Assembly (NCBI GenBank): GCA_963971535.1
Contig: OZ020589.1
Coordinates: 75,281,811-75,345,810, forward strand
From: Notolepis coatsorum
Taxonomy: Eukaryota > Chordata > Actinopteri > Aulopiformes > Paralepididae
Length of the DNA stretch: 64,000 bases
Reading direction: 5' to 3'
The translations under genes and the position numbers were made by a program. Shown here one piece after another: positions 28,861-39,436 of the stretch; position 1 is the stretch's first letter; every line of letters begins with the position of its first letter. The notes below the pieces were generated by a model. The model was not told the DNA's origin, did not search any database, and worked only from the letters and a program-made list of their open reading frames with translations.

Positions 28861-31278
28861 GTTTCCACACTCGGATAGTTTATCTATCCTTAATTATGTC
28901 AAACATAGATCCTAACTTCTACACACTACTATCTGGATAATACTTAAGACATTTTAAATCATACTTGGATAAAATACATATGGTTTTCCACACTCAGATC
29001 CTAAAATTCAACCGTACATTCTTTTTCTAAATCTCCTTCTTATGTATACTTATAACAAAACACCTTTATTAGCAGTCCATTTTGGTTATTTGTGCCCCGT
29101 GTACAGTCTTTAACAAGCTGTTTCGTACCAAGATCAATTTCCATTGGTTTCCTAATGTGATTTGTCAAATTCTGACTTAGAACAGTGAGGAGGGGGGTCA
29201 ATGTTTTCTAAATCGACCTGGCCTCCTCCTTATTTCTCAGAGCTGGTGCAGTTCACGACTGCTGAATGCTACCACCAACTCTGGGAGGTGGAATTAGAAA
29301 GCAAATTGCCTTTCTATCACACCCCATCTTTTGTCGAGACCGCATGTCTCGTGTTGAACTCTATAGGGGTAGGACCCCCTGCTGTATTTCTCTGTTGCTG
29401 TCACAGCTGTGAGGAGGTCGTCGCTGGCTGCTCAACCCCCGTTGACCCTCGGATTAGTGGAAGAGGTTTGCTTCTCTCCCCCTCCGCCTGGTCATTGATA
29501 GGGGCGATAGCAGCTCCACCCTTTCGCTTGTTGACCCCCTGGTCAATGGTTAAGGCCTTGCAGCCCGTCTGTTGACAGCCGGAGTTGTTGCTGAGGCCTA
29601 GCCGCCTGTCTCCTCGTTGATTGCCTGTCGTTCGGTTCCTCTCGTTCCCCTCTGAAGCCTCAAGACCCGGTCACTGCGTTGGCCGGAACTCTCCAGGCCT
29701 GAGAGGTAGGCTTCTCCTGGTTCTTCTCTGTGGCCTGCAGTATTGTGATTCCCCATGGACTTCTGGGTAGACACTAGCCAGTGTCTGGTTCCCCAGTACT
29801 GATGGAATCCTTGGGTCTGCTTCGTACCACACTCGGATACATGTCGGTTCCCCAATCTCCCATTTGTATCCTGTAGTAATATAGATATCGCTTCGGGACA
29901 GTGCAGGTTACTTCTACCACAACAATTTATTGAGAATCCATATTTTTCCTCCCTCAGACACTCTTTACTGGTCTGAGATTTGACAACTTTCTATTCCAAA
30001 TCATATTTCTATATATTTTATGGCTTCTTGATCGTTTAATATTCAAAATTCAGAAAAATTCACATGGCTCTCTTTATATTATGCTGTCAAAACAGTATAA
30101 CCCCACCACCCTTCGATGCGGAATGACATTCAAACATCGTTACCTTCGTCCCTGGACAGCTGCTCCCCGGCCCGGACAGTCAGCACTGACACATCCACTC
30201 TCCCAGTAGTCCTAGGTGTATGGCAACAAATCACAGTCCGCCTTAAACACACATCTTCCACACTCTCCGCCAGCCTTCATCAAGCCAACAGAGTCCCCCA
30301 CAAGCCAATCATCAATTGCACATGTTCACACCCTACACAAAGACTAATTTGGCCAATAGCGACCAAACCTATTGAGTTTATCAATGTACAGAGAATCATG
30401 CCTCCCAACACTTTCACCAACCACGACACACCCCCAGCTCCTAGAACCGGGCATTTAATGGGCGGAGAACAAAAATCCATGAACCAGCTCATGTCCATTC
30501 ACTTTGTTCCCAGTCCATTTTATAGACATATACTACCCCGTCCTGATGTGTCGAGATCACTCCCAGCTTGCCAGGTACCCTAAGAAAAAATATATAGAAA
30601 GAAAAGAAACAGAAAACAAAACATACAAAGAAAACCATGCCAAACCAATAAATGAAAAAATAAACTAAACCTGTGAGCTTTTTTTTTTTTTTTTTTTTTC
30701 AACTCATTTTAACCTATTACCTAGAGGCTTATGCACCCCTGTATTAACTAAGAAACAAAAAAGGGAAAATCAAATGAATAAACAAAATGAACGCTCCCGG
30801 CCTAAGTCAGGAATTGCTCGTAATTCACTAGAAAAGAGAATTCCTACAGAAAATAAAAGTAAACACCTATTCCTATTACTCATAACTGTTAATATCCGTC
30901 TATCAATACCATAAAAAACTAGAAACAACTATGGGTCTTTTTAATTTCTTAATCATGCAGTCCACCCTTTGACCAATCTGAATATTGACCAAGCATGGAT
31001 AATTTACCGACCACTAGCTTCCGCAGTGTCACATCATCACCCTGTCTAATATTGAATACCTAATATTAACTGTTTTAACATACTTTGATTTTCTTGTTAG
31101 TCTGATTAGTTCATGCATTTGTCAGTTACTCACACATTCATTTTTAGTAACTTCCATTCATAATCTAATCACCTAACCCCTCTATTTATTTTTTATTCTA
31201 TTTTTATTCCAATCTAACCAGGAGCATCTATTTTTATTCAATCTATTCCATCTTTACCCTAATCAGTTGCATATATTT
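28861..31278 (-). other. Non-coding 3' region of the ERV-like element
   Basis: 2.4 kb between the gag-like stop and the 3' LTR, where pol and env would be expected. Short frames only, none with recognisable motifs. A T(23) run lies at 30679-30700. The string TTTCCACACTCGGAT near the 3' LTR recurs in similar form at about 28990. Confidence 0.7.
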
Positions 31279-32811
31279 TTATTCTGCCGGTGGCCTCTGC
31301 AGACATGACCTTTGAAAATGACCTTTCAGTCCACAGATCCAGCAACCCTGTCTGTGTCCCCTGGGTTGTGGGACCCGGTGGGTCACCCGCCTGTGATCGG
31401 ATGGCCCTGGGGACATCGGGCCCAGAGCATGTCCTTGCTGTATGTCATCACCGCCATGGTTCCCTTGAGCCTGTTCTGGGGAGAAAGCCACGTACCTATT
31501 TGGTTCAGTCACAGTTCCTTGAGCCTGTTGTTGAGAGGGGCCCGCTACCTGTCCAGACGACGAAGCACACGGCATTGCTCGGTCACGGTTGCCTAACACC
31601 GACGCCCGAAACATGATCTCAATAGCTGTCGCTTCTAGTAGTGCAGTCTTTCTTGCCAGTTCTTGTTCCAATCTCTGAGTCTCGTGTGCGGCTAATTCCG
31701 ACGCCCGAAGCAAGACCCCAATCGCTGTATTATCTATCAGTACATACTTTCTCGCCCATTCTTGCTCCACTCTCCGCGTCTCGTGTGCGGCTTGACCGAT
31801 CTCCAGCTGTGTCTTCATCAGATCTCGATGAACTGCCTCGTGTTGTTCGAACGCTGTTACAAACGCCCTCTTTTGTCTATAGGACAACGCCTCTTCCCCC
31901 AACTCAGTGCTGGCGGATTGACTTCCCATCGCTGGGCCCCGCCTCTCATCTTGGCTCTGGTGCTGAGGGGGTCCTAGACAGGGGGAGCTTGCTGGCTGTG
32001 GACACCGTACTTGATACCGACCTTGGTCCTGATCACACTCCCTCGATATATGTCCGAGAATCCCGCACGACCAGCACCCAAATGGCCGAGTTCCGGATCC
32101 CACCCTGGCCCTCACTGACTGGCTCCTCGTCACCGGGCCACGCCTCCCAGTTTGGGGCTGATGTTGGGGGTGGGGAAAACCTGGGCAAGGGACACTGGTG
32201 GGCTGTAGAAACTGTTCACGTATTATTCCATACCTGTTGTCGGTCTCTATTCTCGCCGCACGGCCAGCATCAACTCCCTGGGACTGCTGTAACAACATCG
32301 CTCTCCTCAGTCGCTTTCGTTGTCCCTTGGTTAACTGGCAGTCTCCCGCAACGGACACTTCAGCGTGGATCGGCTCGGGTAATACAGTTGTCTCTGGGTC
32401 GCTTGCTGCAACGACTCCCTGTGGCGGAGTTAAAGACATTATTTCCAGTCCCTCCGTCACACTGGACTCCGGAGGGGAGGCAATCACATTCAAGTCAATC
32501 AGGTTAACGTCACTGTTCAATTCGGTCAATGTAATGTCTGCAGAGGTTATCGGCATTACCCCACTACCGGCATTATTTCTTTTCATCACCTTTCGTAATC
32601 TCTTTTTCTGCTTTTTGATTTGGGTACGCATTCTATACCGGCCTCCTTTTTTACATTTAAATACAAGGTTCTGTAATGGCCTGAATACCTTTGGCCATTG
32701 TTTCGTCACTTTTATTGTGACATCTCCAGTCGTTGAAATAGACAGATTGTCTACCCTTTCTATGGTTAGTGCATCTAACCCTCCAGTTGCTCCTATCTGT
32801 GTATTTTCCAT
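31279..32811 (-). CDS. Gag-like protein with two CCHC zinc knuckles, intact
   Basis: 510 codons, ATG 32811 to TAA 31279; the six bases upstream extend the frame only to a GTG. Two basic motifs (KKQKKRLRKVMKR near residue 70 and KGQRKRLRRAML near 165) repeat a QxKRLR pattern. Zinc knuckle 1 is CWSCGILGHISREC (about residue 250), knuckle 2 is CWICGLKGHFQRSC at the C terminus. Between them a 33-residue unit beginning AAHETRRVEQE is tandemly duplicated (AAHETQRLEQE), and a Pro/Gln-rich segment containing RRGP occurs on both sides of knuckle 1. Zinc knuckles suggest RNA binding and packaging. No capsid fold can be recognised by eye. Likely reached through the spliced leader (acceptor at 33039). 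Confidence 0.8.
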   Translation of the reverse strand: MENTQIGATGGLDALTIERVDNLSISTTGDVTIKVTKQWPKVFRPLQNLVFKCKKGGRYRMRTQIKKQKKRLRKVMKRNNAGSGVMPITSADITLTELNSDVNLIDLNVIASPPESSVTEGLEIMSLTPPQGVVAASDPETTVLPEPIHAEVSVAGDCQLTKGQRKRLRRAMLLQQSQGVDAGRAARIETDNRYGIIREQFLQPTSVPCPGFPHPQHQPQTGRRGPVTRSQSVRARVGSGTRPFGCWSCGILGHISRECDQDQGRYQVRCPQPASSPCLGPPQHQSQDERRGPAMGSQSASTELGEEALSYRQKRAFVTAFEQHEAVHRDLMKTQLEIGQAAHETRRVEQEWARKYVLIDNTAIGVLLRASELAAHETQRLEQELARKTALLEATAIEIMFRASVLGNRDRAMPCASSSGQVAGPSQQQAQGTVTEPNRYVAFSPEQAQGNHGGDDIQQGHALGPMSPGPSDHRRVTHRVPQPRGHRQGCWICGLKGHFQRSCLQRPPAE

Positions 32812-33037
32812 TCTCACCCTTCTTCAAACACTCGTAATATCACCGTTTGGAAAGCAAGTTTCTCTGTATCCAAACTATTTTTACCAAACTTGAGTTAATT
32901 TCACTCACACTAATATATTGGTGCAAACAGGAATTGATAACTCGCTGTGTGATACTATACCCCCGACTTTCAACAGTCCATTTGATTTCCCTGTCTGGAG
33001 TTCGAAATTGTCAGCGCTGGCCGTCCGTCCTGGAGCA

Positions 33038-34546
33038 GCTGTGAAGAGAGAAGAAAAAGCATACACTTAATTATCAGTGACATTTCCCGTTCACAATCCA
33101 TCATTTATCTTTAAGCATGGAATGTCGGGCATCTCCTATACTAAAATCACTTGAGAGCATTTGTGCAATTTTCGATTTGAATTATCAATGACACAGCCTT
33201 AATCGTTTTTCAGTTGTCTCCATTTGGAAAACTAGATCTCTCAATCCCGTTGTCATGATCCTTCTTCACACAACTCCGGGGAACCTTATTTTGCATCAGC
33301 CTTTTCCTTCTGTTGGTCAATCAGAAATTCGTTATTTACAGCCTATCATTTCTAAACATCTGTGCTGGACATGGTAATTTAGGTGAATAAACTCACTTTA
33401 ACTCTAATAATTTAGGTGACTAAAAGCACTTTAACTCTCATTGTTCTTTGCAAATGACTATGTGTATATTTAATCCTTATCTTCGCTTCTATGTGTAACT
33501 ATATTTATTTCTGTCCGTGAAAGCCTAAAAATGTATTCCGCTCATATTACATTATACATATCAGTAACATACATATTTCACACACAATTTTTCACACAAT
33601 CACTACATTCCCCCGTAACACCTAACCACTTAGGTGTTAAAACGCGCTTCTCACGAGAATAGAAATAAATTTCCAGTGCCTCATGTCACTGAAGTCCCCG
33701 TGCATTTAGAACAGTGTCACACAACCCATTCATTAAATCACAGGCGCCGACACCACCCCCACATTGAAATCCCTGCCGACCAATGACATCCCACTGGCCA
33801 ACCCGACCTGTGGCCCACGGCGTCACCCCCAGTTTGCAACCTGGAACGCGAAACCCCGGGCCTCCTACCTAAGGATATCCAAAGTTCATATCACTCACAA
33901 CCACTGCCACACACACACAGCACCTCCGACACCAATCAACCACCGCAACCACCGTCACCCAAATACCCACACACAATATAACCCAATGTGCGTAGTGTGG
34001 CAGCGAGCTCCTGACGAGCGCACGCATAGCGCATCCCCGCCAACGCGCGGTGGCAGGCAACGAGCCCACCCCCGCCAGCCAATACTCATACCAGCACTAG
34101 AAATACCCTAAAAATAACAACAAAACTGAATATTGAACAACAACAAGGCCACAAACAAGTCCCAAACTCAACCAACTGCCTTTGAATCCTATAGTAAACA
34201 GCAATAAACAATAAATCTAGCACTACACCGCGTTCGAAACCTATAAAGAAAACAATAAACAATATACAAGACTAAACTATGAGAGAAAGAGAGAGCGTCT
34301 CGGGGGGGCCGAGGGGGGAAGAAAAAATGGAAGAGAGGCGGCGTGGGAACGAGAGCCCTCGTTCATATAACACCACATCACAATATAGCCTGTGCCCATA
34401 ACCATGCGGGGAGTGAGGGGGAGGGAGTGAGCGAGAGAGAGAGAGAGAGAGATAGAGGGGGGGGGGGTAAGAGAGAGAGAGAGAGAGAGAGGGGGGGAGG
34501 TGAGAGGGAGAGAGAGAGGGAGGGAGGAAAGGGAGAGAGAGGGAAG

Positions 34547-34578
<32 letters not shown>

Positions 34579-34804
34579 CAGAGAGAGGGGGGGGGGGGTG
34601 AGAGGGAGAAAAAAGGGGGGGGGTAAGAGAGAGAAAAGGGGGGGGGTAAGAGAGAGAGAGAGAGAGAGACACGGGGGGGGCGAGAGAGGGAAGGAGGGAG
34701 AGGGAGCAAGAGAGAGAGAGGGGGGGGGGGTGAGAGGGAGAGAGAGAGAGGGGGGAGGTGAGAGGGAGAGAGAGAGGGAGGGAGGAAAGGGAGAGAGAGG
34801 GAAG

Positions 34805-34836
<32 letters not shown>

Positions 34837-37042
34837 CAGAGAGAGGGGGGGGGGGGTGAGAGGGAGAAAAAAGGGGGGGGGGGTAAGAGAGAGAGAGAGA
34901 GGGGCGGGTGAGAGGGAGAGAGAGAGAGAGGGGGGGGGAAGAGGGAATGGACGAGGGGGAGGGGGGGCCAAGGCCCCACAATCCACCACCAGATTAAAGC
35001 ACAACAATCTAATCTAACCTTATTAGTACACTAACCTCTAAATGAAAACGTCCTGTGTGCAGAACCCAAAAATAGTCCCAAAAGGAACTCACCATGTCCT
35101 CTGCTGCCCCCTACCGTATTCCTAAATAAACTCCACCTTCCCCTCAACAATGGACGCCCCGGCGCCCCTACCAAGATGGCCGCCTCAACGCGAGACATCC
35201 CGAGAGTCCCGTCATGCTATGACGTCAGCACAGTTAGCTTAGCATATTAGCTTCGTTAGCTTCAACCCAGCGTGCGCAGGTCGCCAGTCCGCGCACTCTT
35301 ACGACGTCACAACCGGCGACCGATTTAGCCGTTAGCGCGGCTAGGTAGCATTAGCTTAGCTTCTCCCACGACACCATAAAAACGTTCCCCAACGACCCAT
35401 CGTCCCGTTTCGCCGCGCGGGCCGACACCTCGCCATGTTAACACAACACCACATTCCCCACAACAGAACCCTAATCCCCTCAAAACGCCAGTGTAGTGAT
35501 TTAAACAAAAATATAATAACATAACAACCTATAGGCCCTCACAAAACCCTAGCTTGACCCCGCCGCCTTCACTACCGGTGTGCTCAGAACGACTTCCGGG
35601 TCCCCGCTACATACTATCCCGTTCACCTAAAACATTAAACAACTACTCTATCCGCGTCGAATATGAAAATTTTAAAGTGCCTAACACATCCCCGTAATCC
35701 CAAGACACTATCGATCGACTTTATACATTTGAACCTACGCCTATTTGTCACCAGCATCCTCCGGTCGCCCCCCGGCTAACACAGTAGCCAACCGTCGCTG
35801 CGTTCCACCGGCCCTCGAAAAACCGGCGTTATCATTACATATCCCCACGGCTATCCGGTGACTTAAATTACATAATAATACAACAATAACCTCATACGTA
35901 CCATCAATCACACCTAACCATAGCCATTCTCCAAACATTCAATCATACTGCCACTCCTAACCACAAATAAAAATACAAACACCCATTCAGACTTACATAC
36001 TATTGTCCCTCGAACGTCGCGCGGCAGTTCTCACATTCCGTTTCACTTTATTCAATAACTTCCGCGCGACTATTAAAAACGAGACCAAGTGTAATCGTAC
36101 ACCTTACTATAGTTAATATTTAAGTTTACAATAGCTTTGTAATCGAATCCCCACTAAGTACTTAATCAGTCTCTTAACCGAAATGTTTTCAAGCACAACG
36201 TTCGTCCCTTATCACAGCGCACGTAATCAATTAATATGCCGGCGTGTTTAATATATTAAATAGGATCTCCTTAGGCAAATCGGGTTCCTTTAATTCGCAG
36301 ACCCACCCTGCAAACAACCCTACGCCGTCTTGATCCGCTCGAACACGTCCTAAAAACAAACATATTTCTTAATTTAATTCGGCCGATAATCTCCGCAGAT
36401 ACCATGGCCCGTCGCAAGCCGGTTATCACGTTCAGCCAGAAAACTATATTATAGCAGCCCCCTAAACACACCAGCCCCGCTTATATTAACCCTTCCGTGA
36501 TATTCCTGTAATCGCACAACAAGTTCCCTGATTCATACCGGTCGCCCTTCGTTTCTACTAAACCCGATTACATAATCCAAACAGCGATTGAGCCACGTAT
36601 CCACGCCTCGGTGAAACACCCCGCCCGGGTTCCGATTTGAGTACGCGGCCCCGACCAGACCAGTCTCACTTCCCCGGCACATACACACGGCTCCCCCACT
36701 GTCCAGACACGCAAAAATTACCAACATTATAGCGCCCGTCTCCTGAGAAATGTATTAGGGTCTTCATAACCCAGGACACGCTTCCGCCGAAAGCCAAATC
36801 AGATTTACCGAGCCTCGTGATCATTTAAGCCTTTCATCTGTCCCAACCCGACGCCACGACCAACCCCACAAATCAGATAGTTGCGCCAACGCCTACATAT
36901 TAATACAATACAAGGTTTCCAACTCCTTCACATAACACTATATGAGGCTCTATCTTTACTTCATACACTCCTATATGAGGCATTAACTTTTCCCACCCCT
37001 TGTTGTTCGAACTCAGCTGCCAATCCTCCGTCATCACTCACC
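33038..37042 (-). other. Leader region with a candidate 4-kb intron
   Basis: On the minus strand GAGAAGG|GTGAGTGATG gives a splice donor (intron starts 37041) 118 nt below the PBS. TTTTTCTTCTCTCTTCACAG gives a strong acceptor (intron ends 33039), 230 nt above the gag-like ATG. Splicing would remove 4003 nt including the GA-rich block and leave a short leader. A donor at the equivalent position exists in the relative at 62538. The upstream 35.0-37.0 kb part is CpG-containing with GCTAGC/GCTTAGC words; no ORF is supported. Confidence 0.6.
34284..34965. repeat. GA/G-rich low-complexity block with an internal duplication
   Basis: About 680 bp almost purely purine on the plus strand, (GA)n alternating with G runs. 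A stretch at about 34508-34622 is repeated nearly exactly at about 34763-34880. The 200-plus-codon open frames here on both strands are repeat artefacts. Confidence 0.9.
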
Positions 37043-37141
37043 CTTCTCAGGATCGAAGCCCACGCAACTGCGGCCTTCGTGATCCGCTGATGAGGTCGAT
37101 GGTTGAAGAAAAAAATTCTCGTTCCTACGGCAGCCGCTTGT

Positions 37142-37159
37142 TCACGGGTCACGGCACCA
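37142..37159 (-). promoter_or_regulatory. Primer-binding site, tRNA-His-like
   Basis: The minus strand reads LTR ...CTTCA, TTT, then TGGTGCCGTGACCCGTG. The tRNA-His primer site is TGGTGCCGTGACTCGGAT, so the first 12 bases match, then CG after one mismatch. The same TTT spacer and TGGTGCCG start occur at 62404-62414. Confidence 0.8.
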
Positions 37160-37162
37160 AAA

Positions 37163-38430
37163 TGAAGTATATTCTCAAGCTAAACCCGGCGCTGATCTGC
37201 TCTGCGTTGTGATTCAAAACTTTACAGCCCTGGGATATACTTATGACGCTCAGCGGTGCAGGCAGGAGAAATCAGGAGGAGAAGAGGGTTATTTCAAACG
37301 GAGTGGTTTATTAAATCCACAAAGTTATAAAAAAAATTATCTGTTTCAATTAAAAGTAAAGAATGCTATAATATTGAGGTACCGAAAGCACTATGCCGCT
37401 TGCCCTCAATATTAGACTAAGCAAGTAGATTAAATAATGATAATTGTTGATGAGCTTTGTTCTCTGGCTGAATGAACAAAGCAGTTCTGTTTTTCCCTCC
37501 AAAAGTTATTTTGTCCTTTGTTGTCCTGCTGCTGCTCCTCTGTGTGAAGGTGGGTGTGGTTCCTCCTGGTCAGTTGGGTTCAGAGTCCCCCTCCCCATCA
37601 CAACCTCCTATTATATCCCAAGGCCCAGCGTCTCGGTGTGATGACATCATCAAATTCTTTCCTCCAATGCCAGGCCTGCTAAGTTATGATTTGAAACTAG
37701 GGGTTTGGCTTAATAGGCCAACCCCCCTTACTTTGTTTACCCCCAGAGAATAGTTTCCCTGTATTTTTAATACTTTGATTGATGAACCTCAAGATATATT
37801 GATTACATAAACACAGATATATCATACTTAAACACATTACTTGTACATATTCTGTTATTTTTAAGACTAGTTTCACCTTAAGTGAAACTAATCTTCTTTA
37901 CCACAAAGTCTGCTGACTTTCAATAAATTGCTACCAAGTCTAATCATTCTTTTAGCTTACATCAATATTTTATACAGTTTTAGTATGACTTCAAAATTAT
38001 TACCACAATGTAAACAGGCCTAATTATACTTTATATCAAACTAATCTAAGTGTGTTATCAGCCATTTGCAGTTATACTTAGTATTTAGCAAACCAGGTGG
38101 CCACATATGTGTCTCCTACTAGGAGACACATGTGTTTAGCTAGGGCTTCCTGTCCTTTGTTCTACAACCCCCTAAGGGGAAGTAGGTTATCTTCCTGATT
38201 AGCCACCGAACCCGTTTAACAACCTCTCTATTATTACTTCAGCTGCCACTATATGCAAATGACCTAGCACAAGGTCTCTGTAAACACACACACTCTATGA
38301 GCTAAGTCAGTCCTAGTCAAATCAGGTTTAAACTATATTTGATTGCCAATTGTTCCACTTTGACTGTTTCTATCAGACTATTACACATTAGTTTGATTTG
38401 AACTATGATCTATGTTCAAAATATACCACA
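37163..38430 (-). mobile_element. 5' LTR of the ERV-like element
   Basis: 1268 bp. TATA-like GGGATATAATAGG at about 37607-37619 (minus) gives a U3 of about 810 bp, and AATAAA lies at 37307-37312. The 3' part contains GAATCACAACGCAGAG, shared with the LTR at 61338-62403. The TSD copy CTAG follows at 38431. Confidence 0.95.
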
Positions 38431-39430
38431 CTAGGTTGCAGGCATTCGCCCTGTGTGGCCACATCAAAGCGTTTAGCAGCTTTATCTATCCATTCTGTAG
38501 GATACCCTCTCTCCTGGAATCTCCTGCTCAGGTCTGTGGACTGTCTCTGATATAAACTATCAAGGCTGCAGATTCTCCTGGCTCGGTGAAACTGGCTGAC
38601 CGGGAGGCTCTTAATGAGGTGGGTGGGATGGAAACTGTCACCCCGTAGTAAAGTGTTTCTGTCAGTAGGCTTGCGAAATAAATCAGTATGTATAGTGTTC
38701 CCCTCCTTGATGACCAAAACATCCAAGAAACTGATGCTGCTGGCCTCCAGAGTGAAGCTCAAATTGGAGTTAGCTGCGTTGAGATATTTATGAAATGCCT
38801 CCAGTGACTCTTCACTCCCTGTCCAAATAATGAAAATATCATCTATGTAGCGCTGATATATCAATATGTCTGGAAAGAAAATGTTAACAACAGGGTCCAA
38901 TATATATTGATTCTCAAACTGACCCATGTACAGATTAGCATAGTTGGGGGCCATAGTACTCCCCATGGCCGTACCCTTGGTTTGAAGATAGTGATTTGAT
39001 TTGAACTTAAAGTAATTGTTGGTCAGTACAGTTTCCATTAGGTCACATATGCAGGTAGTACTAGGTTTATCAGTCTCGGGTCTGAGGCTCAGAAAGGTAC
39101 GTGCCGCTTCAATCCCACCATCATGTGGGATGTTGGTGTACAGACTAGTCACATCTAAAATGACAAACGTAGCTCTGTCTGGTAGTACAGTGGCCTTTAG
39201 TTTGTTAATGAGATCAATGGAATCCCGTGTATAGGAGGGAAGGGAGATCACCCATGGCTTGAGACAGTGGTCCACAAAAGTGGAGATGTTGGTGGTCAGA
39301 GATCCAATACCACTAACAATGGGTCTCCCAGGAAGGGGGGTTGTTTGGGATTTGTGGATTTTGGGAAGTGTGTAGATGACAGGTGTCACAGGGTACTCGT
39401 TCTTCATGAATTCAAATTCGTTTTTTGTGA
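38431..39430 (-). pseudogene. Penelope-like element: reverse transcriptase domain
   Basis: A minus-strand open frame of about 330 codons. Landmarks: VIYTLPKIHK, GRPIVSGIGSLTTNIS, FVILDVTSLYTNIPHD (catalytic Asp), TKGTAMGSTMAPNYANLYMG, QRYIDDIFIIWTG (catalytic YIDD) and SISFLDVLV. This LPKIHK/YTNIPH pattern is that of Penelope RTs. It runs into the ERV-like insertion at the CTAG site and resumes at 27592. The 5' portion is missing where the foldback element begins at about 39437. The RT core itself shows no stop. Confidence 0.9.
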
Positions 39431-39436
39431 TTTCTA

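Larger units (their letters stand above)
27593..38430 (-). mobile_element. Endogenous-retrovirus-like LTR element, gag-like gene only, tRNA-His-type PBS
   Basis: 10.8 kb between two 1268-bp LTRs with CTAG duplicated at 27589-27592 and 38431-38434, inserted in the Penelope-like element. Minus-strand order: 5' LTR, PBS, a leader of about 4.3 kb with donor and acceptor splice signals and a GA-rich block, a 510-codon gag-like ORF, 2.4 kb without recognisable genes, 3' LTR. No protease, RT, integrase or envelope is visible. Its LTRs differ at about seven positions. Related LTRs occur at 54371-55578 and 61338-62403. Whether it derives from a retrovirus or another LTR lineage cannot be settled without pol. 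Confidence 0.93.

Noticed and set aside
29201..29575. Plus-strand 124-codon frame in the ERV-like interior
   Set aside because: Opposite to the element's transcription, no recognisable motifs and no supporting signals; likely chance.
31641..32507. Plus-strand 288-codon frame opposite the gag-like gene
   Set aside because: Shadow of the minus-strand gene; the zinc knuckles, duplications and ATG context are all on the minus strand.
34272..35017. Open frames of 209-235 codons on both strands
   Set aside because: They are translations of the purine-rich low-complexity block in several frames at once (Arg/Glu/Gly or Pro/Leu/Ser), with no domain.
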